From an uncultured Collinsella sp. (lineage in GTDB: Bacteria > Actinomycetota > Coriobacteriia > Coriobacteriales > Coriobacteriaceae), in the NCBI GenBank assembly GCA_900542165.1, contig UQMM01000022.1, forward strand, positions 1-41,657: a stretch of 41,657 nucleotides of DNA. Direction: 5' to 3'. The notes under the pieces were generated by a model. That model saw nothing but the letters and a program-made list of their open reading frames with translations, had not been told where the DNA came from and made no database searches. Of this stretch, positions 8,074-15,409 are shown piece after piece (the first letter of the stretch is position 1; each line of letters opens with the position of its first letter). The position numbers and the translations under genes are program-made.

Positions 8074-9798
8074 CTACGAGCGCAGTGTAATTTTATCGCG
8101 CAACGATTTGAGATCTTCGGTGACGGTGCGGTCTTCCTGGATCATCTTCTGGACCTTTTTGTAGCTCGTGCTGACGGTCGAGTGGTTGCGGTTGCCAAAT
8201 TCGGCGCCCACCGCCGTGGTCGTCATCTCGCACATCTCGATGGCCAGGTAGATAGCGATATGGCGTGCTTTGGCGATATTGGCGTTGCGACGCGGGCCGA
8301 TGAGCTCCTCGTGCGTCACGCCGTACTGCTCTTCAATGACGGACTGAACCGTCTGGACGTTGATCTTTTTGGCCGATGTGTCGAAGTACTGGCTGGCGAT
8401 GGCGTCGATATCGTCAAAGGTGAGCTCCCCGCCCTCGCGCTCGCGGTCGCCCGCCTCGCCGGCGCAGCGCTCGCAAAAGCTCTCGAGTTCGCGGATGTTG
8501 GTGCCCGAGACCTCGGCCATGTGTTTAAAGTGCTCGTCGGTCAGGTGCCCGCCGTCGCCCCCATAGGCCGCCAGCAGCGAGTCGTCGCCTGCCTCGGGAG
8601 CGGCGACGATGGTGTTCTCGTAATAGCGCTGCAAGATCTTGTATTTCATCTCGTAGCTGGGCTCCGCGACCAGGCAGAGCATGCCGGCGTTGAAGCGGCT
8701 GGTCAGGCGCTCGTCCATGCTCAGGTCCTTGGGGGCACGGTCTGCCGCGATGACGACCTTCTTGTTGTTGCGAATGAACTCGTCCATGAGCTGGAAAAAG
8801 TAGTCCACGCTCGCGCGCTTGCCGATGATGTTTTGGATGTCATCGATGATGAGCACGTCCACGCCGTGGTACGCCTGCATGATGGGGGCGTTGCTCTTCT
8901 TTTGACGGTCGAACTCGGTCATCAGGTCGTCCAGATACGCCTGGGAGTTGGCATACTTGACCTTGATCTCGGGCGACTTCTCGGCGAGCTCGTTTTTGAT
9001 GGCAAGCAGCAGGTGCGTCTTGCCCAGGCCCGATTTGCCGTAGATGAACAGCGATGTGCACGTGCCGCGCTCGTCCGCGAGGGCGGCAAACTTGAGTGCC
9101 GAGCGATAGGCATGGCTGTTCTCGGGACCGTAGACAAAGTTCTCAAAGGTAAATTTTGAGTTCGCGGCGAGTGGGGCTCCATCCGTATTCTGCTCGGCCG
9201 GCACGGTCGGTGCTGGCATGGGTGAAGCGGGGGTCGCAGCTTGCGTGGATTTAGTCGGCGCTCCGCCCTTCATCTGGTTCATCATGCGACGAAAATCATC
9301 GGCCGAGAGCGTGTTCTTGATTGCAATGCCCGAATCAGCGCCCGCCGCTGCGTCGTGAACGATGGGCATGTGCGTGACGGGTGCGTTCGTTGACGTCGCC
9401 GCCGCGGTCGGCAACGGTGCCATGGTTTCACGGGAAACATCACCGTGCTGGTGCTCGATTGTCGGCGCGTCGCCTGCGGAGGCCGGCACCGCCGGGGAAG
9501 CGGCGGGAGCCGTGGCGGGCGCCGTCGCGGCAGCGGATTCCGTCGCGGCGCCTTGCGGTGCCACGATGTCGAGCGCGATCGGTGCAAAGGCGATTTCTTC
9601 CAGATAGGCCTCAATAGTCGGCTGATGCTTTTTGAGCTGCGCGATGGCAAAGCGCGAGGGGGCCTCGATCGTGAGCGTATCTTCGGTCAGGCTTATGGCC
9701 CGCGATTGCCCCAGCATGTTGATGAGGCGTGCATCTTGGCCGTCGCGCTGGCAAAAGGCGATGGCATCCCCCAGGATGATGCTTGCTTCCTCGTCCAC
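8074..9798 (-). CDS. dnaA: Chromosomal replication initiator DnaA
   Basis: DnaA is the AAA+ protein that binds origin boxes and opens the duplex. The protein has 574 residues. Domain I is N-terminal, domain II is a long Ala/Pro/Thr-rich linker (about 110-215), domain III carries Walker A (G254-T261, GKSGLGKT), Walker B (LIIDDIQN) and the arginine-finger region (LTSRF), and domain IV is the C-terminal helix-turn-helix. Domain IV reads FGNRNHSTV (534-542) where E. coli has FGGRDHTTV, and R512-H513 where E. coli has R407-Q408. The GTG start has GGGAGAG upstream and lies only 15 bp after the GHKL-ATPase gene, so dnaA is probably transcribed from upstream of that gene. A parS-like sequence is embedded at 9424-9439. 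Confidence 0.97.
   Translation of the reverse strand: MDEEASIILGDAIAFCQRDGQDARLINMLGQSRAISLTEDTLTIEAPSRFAIAQLKKHQPTIEAYLEEIAFAPIALDIVAPQGAATESAAATAPATAPAASPAVPASAGDAPTIEHQHGDVSRETMAPLPTAAATSTNAPVTHMPIVHDAAAGADSGIAIKNTLSADDFRRMMNQMKGGAPTKSTQAATPASPMPAPTVPAEQNTDGAPLAANSKFTFENFVYGPENSHAYRSALKFAALADERGTCTSLFIYGKSGLGKTHLLLAIKNELAEKSPEIKVKYANSQAYLDDLMTEFDRQKKSNAPIMQAYHGVDVLIIDDIQNIIGKRASVDYFFQLMDEFIRNNKKVVIAADRAPKDLSMDERLTSRFNAGMLCLVAEPSYEMKYKILQRYYENTIVAAPEAGDDSLLAAYGGDGGHLTDEHFKHMAEVSGTNIRELESFCERCAGEAGDREREGGELTFDDIDAIASQYFDTSAKKINVQTVQSVIEEQYGVTHEELIGPRRNANIAKARHIAIYLAIEMCEMTTTAVGAEFGNRNHSTVSTSYKKVQKMIQEDRTVTEDLKSLRDKITLRS
9424..9439. promoter_or_regulatory. Degenerate parS inside dnaA
   Basis: GGTTTCACGGGAAACA matches the parS consensus TGTTTCACGTGAAACA at 14 of 16 positions. 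It is read in dnaA as part of the linker (VSRETM). A core of TTTCACG-GAAAC is kept. ParB binding is an inference. Confidence 0.45.
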
Positions 9799-9813
9799 TG
9801 TCTCTCCCGTTCT

Positions 9814-11211
9814 TTAGCTCTGAGCTCGCACGCGAGCGGCGCCGAGTTCGGTCAGATGGTATTTCTGGCCATGCTTGATGACCAAGCCGGCCTGCGCCAA
9901 GTCATTGAGCGTGCGTGACCAAGTGGGGGCCGAGTTTCCAAACGCCCTCGCCAGATCGGTTGCACCGCACGCTTGATTTTGCGCCAGATAGCCCAGCGCG
10001 GCGTTGCCGCGATCGCTTACGAACACGTCCGGTTGTGGCTGCGCATACTGATTTGCTGCATTAGGATACATCATTTGAGCTGCTGGTTGTTGAGAACTCT
10101 GCATCGGCGGCATTTGCTGTTGAAAACTTTGAGGCCACTGTTGGTAAGGCTGCAGAGGCATCTGTTGGGCCCAGGGGTTGTACTGCTGCTGCGGCATCTG
10201 CTGGTACGGCTGCTGATATCCCTGCTGGTACTGCTGCGGGAACTGCTGGCCATACCCCAGTGGCGGCATCTGCTGATATGGATATCCCCGTTGGTACGGC
10301 TGATAGCCCATTTGCTGGCCACCCGGTGCCCCCGTCGCCTGCTGCATTGCTGCTGCATCCTGATCTGCCAGCGGCATGGCCTCTGGCATGTTTGGCGTCA
10401 TCGACATAGATGCCGCCTGGGGCTCTTGTGTGGGAAGCATTCCGGGCTGCTGCATCTGCCCCACGGGGGGCTGCATCTGCTGCGTTGACATGGGCTGCTG
10501 CGCAAAAGCTCCCGGCAGGGGATATGTGGGCTGCTCCGTCTCGGGCCGCACGGCAGCACCGCGTCCGCCGGCACGCTCGATTTCCTGCACGCGTTTAGGG
10601 TTCAGGCTTACCGTAACCACGGTGCCGTTGCCCATGTTGTCCTCGATGGATACGGCACCGCCGGCGTTTTCCAAATACTCCTGCACCATGGGAAACCCTG
10701 CTCCGGTTCCACGGATATAGCGCTTCATCTTGCTGTTTGCGCTGGTAACGCCAAAGTCGAAAGCGCGTTCCTTGTCGTCGATGCCGGGTCCTTGGTCAGC
10801 AAAGCGGATGGTGTCTCCGCCGTCCAGAATCGAGATGATGGGCTCTGCAAAGTGTGCGTGGATAAAGTTTTCGACAATCTCGCGGATGACCATGAGCGAG
10901 ATATGGCCACCTTGTTCTTTCATGCACTGGTAGACGGTGTTGGTCGTCTCTTCCAAATACGTGCGGACATCTTGCGGATCGATGACGATCACACGCGGTG
11001 TCGACAGCATGTCGTCATAGACGGCGATGCGCGCGGCGTACATGGCTTTTGGCGCCTGCGTTGTCGTCTGTTCACCTTCGTCACGCTCTTCGCGCACGCC
11101 GGTGATGTGCTCGTTGTCGGGTGCCGGGTCTCCGGAATCGACCATGGTGTAAAAGTCGTCAGACATGCCGCTCGCAATCTTCCAAAAGGTTTCGAACAAA
11201 TAGTAGCTCAC
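9814..11211 (-). CDS. GHKL-type ATPase with Q-rich linker and C-terminal winged helix, upstream of dnaA
   Basis: I do not recognise a named gene. The N-terminal part has a histidine-kinase-like ATPase fold: an N-box (REIVENFIHAH), G1 (FADQGPGID), and G2 (GTGAGFPMV), then the closing strand GNGTVVTVSL. No phosphoacceptor-histidine domain and no membrane segment are seen. A linker of roughly 170 residues rich in Gln, Met, Pro and Tyr follows. The last 70 residues form a MarR/ArsR-like winged helix (ATDLARAFGNSAPTWSRTL, then a wing VIKHGQKYHLTELG). It ends 15 bp before dnaA, so the two form an operon. The start is uncertain: TTG 11238, GTG 11211 and ATG 11166 are possible and none has a strong ribosome-binding site. 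Anti-sigma-like or origin-linked regulatory roles are guesses. Confidence 0.8.
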   Translation of the reverse strand: MSYYLFETFWKIASGMSDDFYTMVDSGDPAPDNEHITGVREERDEGEQTTTQAPKAMYAARIAVYDDMLSTPRVIVIDPQDVRTYLEETTNTVYQCMKEQGGHISLMVIREIVENFIHAHFAEPIISILDGGDTIRFADQGPGIDDKERAFDFGVTSANSKMKRYIRGTGAGFPMVQEYLENAGGAVSIEDNMGNGTVVTVSLNPKRVQEIERAGGRGAAVRPETEQPTYPLPGAFAQQPMSTQQMQPPVGQMQQPGMLPTQEPQAASMSMTPNMPEAMPLADQDAAAMQQATGAPGGQQMGYQPYQRGYPYQQMPPLGYGQQFPQQYQQGYQQPYQQMPQQQYNPWAQQMPLQPYQQWPQSFQQQMPPMQSSQQPAAQMMYPNAANQYAQPQPDVFVSDRGNAALGYLAQNQACGATDLARAFGNSAPTWSRTLNDLAQAGLVIKHGQKYHLTELGAARVRAQS

Positions 11212-11250
11212 CGTGCAATGTTTCTCATCTTTCGACAAACTTTCAAAACC

Positions 11251-11259
11251 TGTTGAAAA
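11251..11259 (-). promoter_or_regulatory. DnaA-box-like site TTTTCAACA
   Basis: The nonamer lies within the shared context ACCTGTTGAAAACT (plus strand), repeated nearly exactly at 11301-11314. Confidence 0.55.
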
Positions 11260-11280
11260 CTTTGGAAAACGGACGAAAAG

Positions 11281-11289
11281 TTCTCAACA
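11281..11289 (+). promoter_or_regulatory. DnaA-box-like site TTCTCAACA
   Basis: One mismatch from TTTTCAACA, in the opposite orientation to the two flanking copies. Confidence 0.4.
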
Positions 11290-11303
11290 TTGCCAACATG
11301 ACC

Positions 11304-11312
11304 TGTTGAAAA
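11304..11312 (-). promoter_or_regulatory. DnaA-box-like site TTTTCAACA
   Basis: Third member of the cluster, with the same ACCTGTTGAAAACT context as the site at 11251-11259, 53 bp away. Confidence 0.55.
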
Positions 11313-11409
11313 CTCGATGAAATATCGTGAAAAGTTGCCATGCACCGCTAAATCGAGCTTGGCTTATGGGGGAACCGTGTGAACTGCGCAACCTTTTACC
11401 TTTGATTTC

Positions 11410-11439
11410 TTGACATTTGAACATTGATTTCCCTACAAT
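11410..11439 (+). promoter_or_regulatory. Promoter of rpmH operon
   Basis: A perfect -35 (TTGACA, 11410-11415) and a good -10 (TACAAT, 11434-11439) are separated by 18 bp. Transcription should start near 11447 and give a leader of about 65 bases before rpmH. Confidence 0.85.
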
Positions 11440-11511
11440 CTTCAAGCTCACGTGTCTATATCTGCGTCCGCGTCCCCGCGGACACTCGAAATGCAGCAGG
11501 AGGAACTTAAG

Positions 11512-11646
11512 ATGAAGCGTACGTATCAGCCTAATAAGCGTAAGCGTGCCAAGACCCATGGCTTCCGTGCCCGTATGGCCACTAAGGGTGGTCGTGCCGT
11601 GCTCGCCCGTCGTCGCGCCAAGGGCCGCAAGCGTCTCACTGTCTAG
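11512..11646 (+). CDS. rpmH: 50S ribosomal protein L34
   Basis: A 44-residue, very basic protein with the L34 pattern throughout (MKRTYQPNKRKR, HGFRARM, RRRAKGRKRLTV). The true start is ATG 11512, with AGGAGG at 11498-11503, eight bases upstream; the frame is open further upstream but has no homology there. It heads the conserved rpmH-rnpA-yidD-yidC-jag cluster beside the origin. Confidence 0.97.
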   Translation: MKRTYQPNKRKRAKTHGFRARMATKGGRAVLARRRAKGRKRLTV

Positions 11647-11666
11647 CAGCGATACACACATCTCGC

Positions 11667-12005
11667 ATGAAGACTATTAAGTCTCGGCAAGATTTCGAGC
11701 ATGTGTTCAGTCAGGGGCGTCGTTTCAATCACCCTCTGATTCGAATGACCATATGTGAATCGGTTGGCGAAGGCGACTCCGGAAGGGTCGCCTTCGTTGG
11801 TGCTAAGCGACTCGGTTGTGCCGTCGTGCGCAACCGATCTAAGCGTGTGATGCGCGAGGCCGCCCGCAGCTGCGGATTTCCCGTTGCGGGTTATGACATC
11901 ATCTTGTTTGCAACTCCCAAGACGAGGGTTTCCTCGCCGCAGGAGATGGACAAGGCGTTGCGTTCGCTTATGAAGCGCGCCGGCGTTGCCGGGGAGGAGC
12001 GATGA
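11667..12005 (+). CDS. rnpA: Ribonuclease P protein component
   Basis: The protein cofactor of RNase P, which trims the 5' leader of tRNA precursors. The 112-residue length is normal. The RNR motif that contacts the RNA is present (VRNRSKRVMREA), as are the N-terminal SRQDFEHVFSQGRR and a Phe/Val-rich central strand. It starts 20 bp after rpmH. Its last bases overlap yidD (ATGA), so the two are translationally coupled. Confidence 0.97.
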   Translation: MKTIKSRQDFEHVFSQGRRFNHPLIRMTICESVGEGDSGRVAFVGAKRLGCAVVRNRSKRVMREAARSCGFPVAGYDIILFATPKTRVSSPQEMDKALRSLMKRAGVAGEER

Positions 12006-12226
12006 GCAATCACGTTTTGCGACGTGTTGCCATCGCTCCTATTCGCATATATCAACAGGTTATTTCGCCCTTATTGCCTGACGCCTGCATTTATTACCCA
12101 ACGTGCTCGCAATACGCCATCCAGGCGATTGAGAAGCACGGTGTTTTGAGAGGCTGCTGGCTTGCCGTGAGGCGCATCGCTCGTTGCAATCCCCTGCACG
12201 TCGGCGGTTATGACCCTGTGCCCTAG
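12002..12226 (+). CDS. yidD: Membrane protein insertion efficiency factor YidD
   Basis: A 74-residue YidD family protein with the diagnostic PTCSQYA motif and paired cysteines (CIYYPTCSQYA; GCWLAVRRIARCNP), ending in HVGGYDPVP. YidD is a small membrane-associated protein thought to aid YidC-dependent insertion. It overlaps rnpA by four bases and precedes yidC by 29 bp. Confidence 0.95.
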   Translation: MSNHVLRRVAIAPIRIYQQVISPLLPDACIYYPTCSQYAIQAIEKHGVLRGCWLAVRRIARCNPLHVGGYDPVP

Positions 12227-12255
12227 CGGGCACTCGCTATCGGAGGAAAACTTAC

Positions 12256-13026
12256 ATGTGGGATTGGATCGTTAACATCCTTTTCGAGCTGCTCAAGCTC
12301 ATCCAGACCTTTGCGGTCGACTGGGGCCTGTCCATCATCATCCTGGTGGTCATCATCCGTCTGCTGCTGACGCCGCTCATGCTCAAGTCGACCAAGTCGA
12401 CGGCTCGCATGCAGGTGCTGCAGCCCAAGATGCTCGAGATCCAGGAGCGCTATGCCGACGATCCCCAGCGTCAGGCCGAGGAGATGCAGAAGTTCTACAG
12501 CGAGAACAAGTTCAACCCCATGGCTGGCTGTCTGCCGCTGCTGATTCAGATGCCTATCCTGTTCGCCCTGTTTACATTGCTGCGCAACCTGCCGCAGTAC
12601 TTTAACGACGGCACGTTCTCGTTCTTCAACATCCTGCCCGACCTGACCACCACGCCGAGTGCTTCCTTTGCCGATGGCTTTATGGTTGCACTGCCTGCGC
12701 TGGTTTGCCTGATCCTGTTCGCCGTCCTGACCCTGATTCCGCAGCTCTATATGTCGCGCAACCAGACCGGCCAGCAGGCTCAGAGCATGCGTATGATGGC
12801 CGTTGTCATGACGGTCATGATGCTTTGGATGGGCTGGAGCCTTCCCGTTGGTGTTCTGCTGTACTACGACGTCTCGTCTGCTTGGCAGGTTATCCAGCAG
12901 ATTTTTGTGACGCAGAAGGTCATCGACAAGGCGAAGGCCGATGAGGAGGAGCGTCTTAAGAACGCTCCGCTGCAGGTTGAGGTCACTCGTCGAGAGAAGA
13001 AGCCGCGCCCGCACAAGAAGAAGTAG
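12256..13026 (+). CDS. yidC: YidC/Oxa1-family membrane protein insertase
   Basis: YidC inserts and folds inner membrane proteins. This 256-residue form has the Oxa1 core only, without the large periplasmic domain of Gram-negative YidC, as usual for Gram-positive bacteria. The conserved groove arginine is R35 (IIRLLLTPL). A coiled-coil cytoplasmic loop follows (MQVLQPKMLEIQERY), then CLPLLIQMPILFALF and further membrane segments, and a basic tail (REKKPRPHKKK). It is not a lipoprotein: no lipobox cysteine follows the first hydrophobic segment. GGAGG precedes the ATG. Confidence 0.96.
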   Translation: MWDWIVNILFELLKLIQTFAVDWGLSIIILVVIIRLLLTPLMLKSTKSTARMQVLQPKMLEIQERYADDPQRQAEEMQKFYSENKFNPMAGCLPLLIQMPILFALFTLLRNLPQYFNDGTFSFFNILPDLTTTPSASFADGFMVALPALVCLILFAVLTLIPQLYMSRNQTGQQAQSMRMMAVVMTVMMLWMGWSLPVGVLLYYDVSSAWQVIQQIFVTQKVIDKAKADEEERLKNAPLQVEVTRREKKPRPHKKK

Positions 13027-13043
13027 TGGGATATCAATCTTAT

Positions 13044-13055
13044 TTAGGTACCTAA
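13044..13055. repeat. 12-bp palindrome TTAGGTACCTAA, copy 1
   Basis: A perfect palindrome between yidC and jag, just before the jag ribosome-binding site. An identical copy (13 bases shared) occurs at 16548-16559. Its role is unknown. Confidence 0.5.
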
Positions 13056-13070
13056 CTTTTGGAGTACGTT

Positions 13071-13640
13071 ATGTCTGAAGAGATCATCGAGGATATGCTT
13101 GAGGAGGTTGCCCCGCAGGTCGCGGGCGATTATCCCGAGATTGCACAGCGCTACAAGGCTGGTGAAGAGCTGACCGATGAGGAGCTCGACACCATTGCCG
13201 ATGTTGCTATTTCCATCCTGCGTTCCATCCTTTCGCACTTCGATGCCGCCAACTCTCCTATCGATGAGTATGAGGGCGACGAGGGTGAGCTGATTTTGGA
13301 TGTAACGGCTCCCGACCTTGCTGTTCTCATTGGCCGTCATGGTCGCACTCTTGATGCTCTTCAGGTTATGTTCTCTTTGCTGGTGAGCCGCAAGCTTGGC
13401 TTTAGGTATCCGGTTGTAGTGGACGTCGAGGGATACAAGAGTCGCCGTCAGGATAAGGTCGCCTCCATGGCTCAGTCTGCTGCCGAGCGTGCCATCCGCA
13501 CTCATAAGAGTGTTTCGCTTCCGCCCATGAATGCCTACGAGCGCCGACTGGTTCACATTGCACTTCGTGGCAACGATGCAGTCGATACTCATTCTGAGGG
13601 TTCTGACCCTGATCGCCATGTGGTGATTGTTGCTCGATAA
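13071..13640 (+). CDS. jag: KH and R3H domain RNA-binding protein (Jag/KhpB)
   Basis: KhpB/Jag binds RNA and is linked to cell elongation and division control in Gram-positive bacteria. This 189-residue form has a KH domain with the GxxG loop (IGRHGRTLDALQ) and a C-terminal R3H domain (RRQDKVASMA..., ending GSDPDRHVVIVAR). The N-terminal Jag-N domain of longer homologues is absent; instead there is an acidic helical segment. The start is ATG 13071, seven bases after GGAG; a TTG at 13059 has no ribosome-binding site. It ends the rpmH cluster and is followed by a strong terminator. Confidence 0.93.
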   Translation: MSEEIIEDMLEEVAPQVAGDYPEIAQRYKAGEELTDEELDTIADVAISILRSILSHFDAANSPIDEYEGDEGELILDVTAPDLAVLIGRHGRTLDALQVMFSLLVSRKLGFRYPVVVDVEGYKSRRQDKVASMAQSAAERAIRTHKSVSLPPMNAYERRLVHIALRGNDAVDTHSEGSDPDRHVVIVAR

Positions 13641-13660
13641 TCTACTCGAGCTTATGCTAG

Positions 13661-13690
13661 GGGGACGTGGTTTCCACGTCCCCTTTTTTT
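13661..13690 (+). terminator. Rho-independent terminator of the rpmH-jag operon
   Basis: A perfect stem GGGGACGTGG / CCACGTCCCC with a TTT loop, followed by seven T residues, 20 bp after the jag stop codon. Confidence 0.95.
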
Positions 13691-13736
13691 GTCAAAAGTT
13701 CTCGATACGCTGATTTTTGTCAGAAAGGAGCTTCTG

Positions 13737-14474
13737 TTGTTTGTACTTACCGATCAGCAGGCTGACGAGATGTTGAGTCGCCTAACTTCCTATTGCAAAG
13801 AATATTCCTTGAGCGTAACTGATATTGAGCTGAGGAAATGTATCCAGCATTTGGATTTGGTTCTAGAAACAAATAAGACAACCAATCTCACCCGTATTCT
13901 TAACGTAGAAGATGCTGCCGTACTTCATATCCTCGACTCACTTGTTTTGCTCCCCTATATCAATAAGGCTCCTGAGGGAGCTTTGCTCGATATGGGAACA
14001 GGTGCGGGCTTCCCTGGTATTCCATTAACCATAACCACGCTTCGTAAAGCTACTTATATTGACTCTGTTGGCAAGAAGGTTGATGCGGTTAATTCCTTTG
14101 TCCATGCTCTTGGATTGAAACATGCTCATGCGGTTCATGATCGTCTTGAAGAATATGCTCGAAGCCATAAGAAGCAGTTCTCCGTTGTAACCGCCCGCGC
14201 ACTGGCCCCTCTACCGATTCTTGTTGAGTATGCGGCTCCGTACCTGAAGGATGGAGGGCTATTTGTTATCACCAAGGGCAATCCTTCGGATGAGGAGCTT
14301 GCTTCCGGCATGTCAGCAGCTAAGATTTGCGGCTTCACTTTGCTTCTGAATGACGCAATTGATTTGCCTGAAGGCTTGGGTCACAGGGAGTTCATTGTTC
14401 TTAAGAAGAGTCATTCAGCATCCGTTTCATTGCCTCGTGCAAATGGCATGGCAAAGAAGAATCCGCTTGCCTAG
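13737..14474 (+). CDS. rsmG: 16S rRNA (guanine527-N7) methyltransferase RsmG
   Basis: RsmG methylates G527 of 16S rRNA with S-adenosylmethionine. The SAM-binding loop is clear (LLDMGTGAGFPGIPL), with the following family motifs VTARALAPL and LFVITKG. I use TTG 13737 (245 residues) because AAGGAG lies six bases upstream; the frame extends back to 13689, inside the jag terminator, which is implausible. It lies immediately upstream of the parS sites and parAB, as in many bacteria. Its codons are more AT-rich than those of the gyr and dna genes. Confidence 0.93.
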   Translation: MFVLTDQQADEMLSRLTSYCKEYSLSVTDIELRKCIQHLDLVLETNKTTNLTRILNVEDAAVLHILDSLVLLPYINKAPEGALLDMGTGAGFPGIPLTITTLRKATYIDSVGKKVDAVNSFVHALGLKHAHAVHDRLEEYARSHKKQFSVVTARALAPLPILVEYAAPYLKDGGLFVITKGNPSDEELASGMSAAKICGFTLLLNDAIDLPEGLGHREFIVLKKSHSASVSLPRANGMAKKNPLA

Positions 14475-14475
14475 A

Positions 14476-14491
14476 TGTTTCACGTGAAACA
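14476..14491. promoter_or_regulatory. parS: parS site 1
   Basis: TGTTTCACGTGAAACA, a perfect match to the bacterial parS consensus, starting 2 bp after the rsmG stop codon. It is the binding and loading site for ParB. Confidence 0.97.
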
Positions 14492-14514
14492 TAATGGATA
14501 CTAACAGCTTGCAG

Positions 14515-14530
14515 TGTTTCACGTGAAACA
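14515..14530. promoter_or_regulatory. parS: parS site 2
   Basis: Perfect 16-bp parS, starting exactly 39 bp after site 1. Confidence 0.97.
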
Positions 14531-14553
14531 TAGCAGTTGCTATCGATTCGGAA

Positions 14554-14569
14554 TGTTTCACGTGAAACA
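14554..14569. promoter_or_regulatory. parS: parS site 3
   Basis: Perfect 16-bp parS, starting exactly 39 bp after site 2 and 40 bp before the parA start codon. Confidence 0.97.
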
Positions 14570-14608
14570 TCCTCCGTTTGACAGCTTTAATACACACCAG
14601 GAGGGACC

Positions 14609-15409
14609 GTGGGATTTCGCGACGTTAAGCGTTCTAAGAGCGCAAAAGACACGCGTATCATTGCAATCATCAATCAAAAAGGCGGCGTCGGTAAGTCAAC
14701 GACGGCTGTAAACCTTGCAGCAGCACTGGGTGAGCAGGGTCGTAAGACACTGATTGTCGATTTTGATCCGCAGGGAAACAGCACCAGTGGATTCGGAATT
14801 GAAAAAGAAGACCTTGATCACTGCATCTATGATGCATTGTTGAATGATGTGCCGGCAGAATCGCTTGTTCTTGATACAAATTGCAAAAAGGTATTCGTAA
14901 TTCCGGCTACAATTCAGCTTGCAGGCGCGGAAATTGAACTCGTAAGCGCAATTGCTCGTGAAACCCGCCTCAAAGATTTGCTTGAGCCGATTCAGGACGA
15001 GTTCGATTTTATTTTCATTGACTGCCCTCCTTCGCTCGGCCTGCTTACTATCAACGCTTTGACCGCAGCAGACAGCGTTTTGATTCCGATCCAGTGCGAG
15101 TATTACGCACTCGAGGGCGTTACGAAACTGCTTGAGTCAATGAAGATGGTCAAATCACGTCTGAACAAGGGCTTAGACACCTATGGTGTGCTTATGACCA
15201 TGTATGACTCGCGTACTTCTCTATCGAATCAGGTTGTTGAGGAGGTTCAATCGTACTTTGGTGATAAGGCGTTTAAGACGCTGATCCCCCGTACGGTTAA
15301 AATCTCCGAAGCTCCGTCTTTTGGAGAACCGGTAATTACCTATGCACCTCAAAATAAGGGTGCAAAAGCGTATATGAACCTTGCAAAAGAGGTGATCAAG
15401 CGTGCCTAG
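14609..15409 (+). CDS. parA: Chromosome partitioning ATPase ParA (Soj)
   Basis: ParA is a deviant Walker-type ATPase that moves ParB-parS complexes and so separates sister origins. The protein has 266 residues. The deviant Walker A motif KGGVGKST (24-31) with its signature lysine is present, then DFDPQGNSTSG and Walker B FIFIDCPPSLG. GTG 14609 follows GGAGGG at a normal distance. It lies directly after three parS sites and overlaps parB by eight bases. Confidence 0.97.
   Translation: MGFRDVKRSKSAKDTRIIAIINQKGGVGKSTTAVNLAAALGEQGRKTLIVDFDPQGNSTSGFGIEKEDLDHCIYDALLNDVPAESLVLDTNCKKVFVIPATIQLAGAEIELVSAIARETRLKDLLEPIQDEFDFIFIDCPPSLGLLTINALTAADSVLIPIQCEYYALEGVTKLLESMKMVKSRLNKGLDTYGVLMTMYDSRTSLSNQVVEEVQSYFGDKAFKTLIPRTVKISEAPSFGEPVITYAPQNKGAKAYMNLAKEVIKRA

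Larger units (their letters stand above)
11212..11511. other. Divergent region with DnaA-box cluster, probable second part of oriC
   Basis: Between the minus-strand GHKL-dnaA operon and plus-strand rpmH. It holds TGTTGAAAA at 11251-11259 and 11304-11312 (TTTTCAACA on the minus strand) and TTCTCAACA at 11281-11289, plus further near matches. The right half carries the rpmH promoter. The boxes could serve replication initiation, control of dnaA transcription, or both. Confidence 0.6.

Noticed and set aside
13689..13736. Upstream start for rsmG
   Set aside because: It would begin inside the jag terminator; TTG 13737 has a well-placed AAGGAG.
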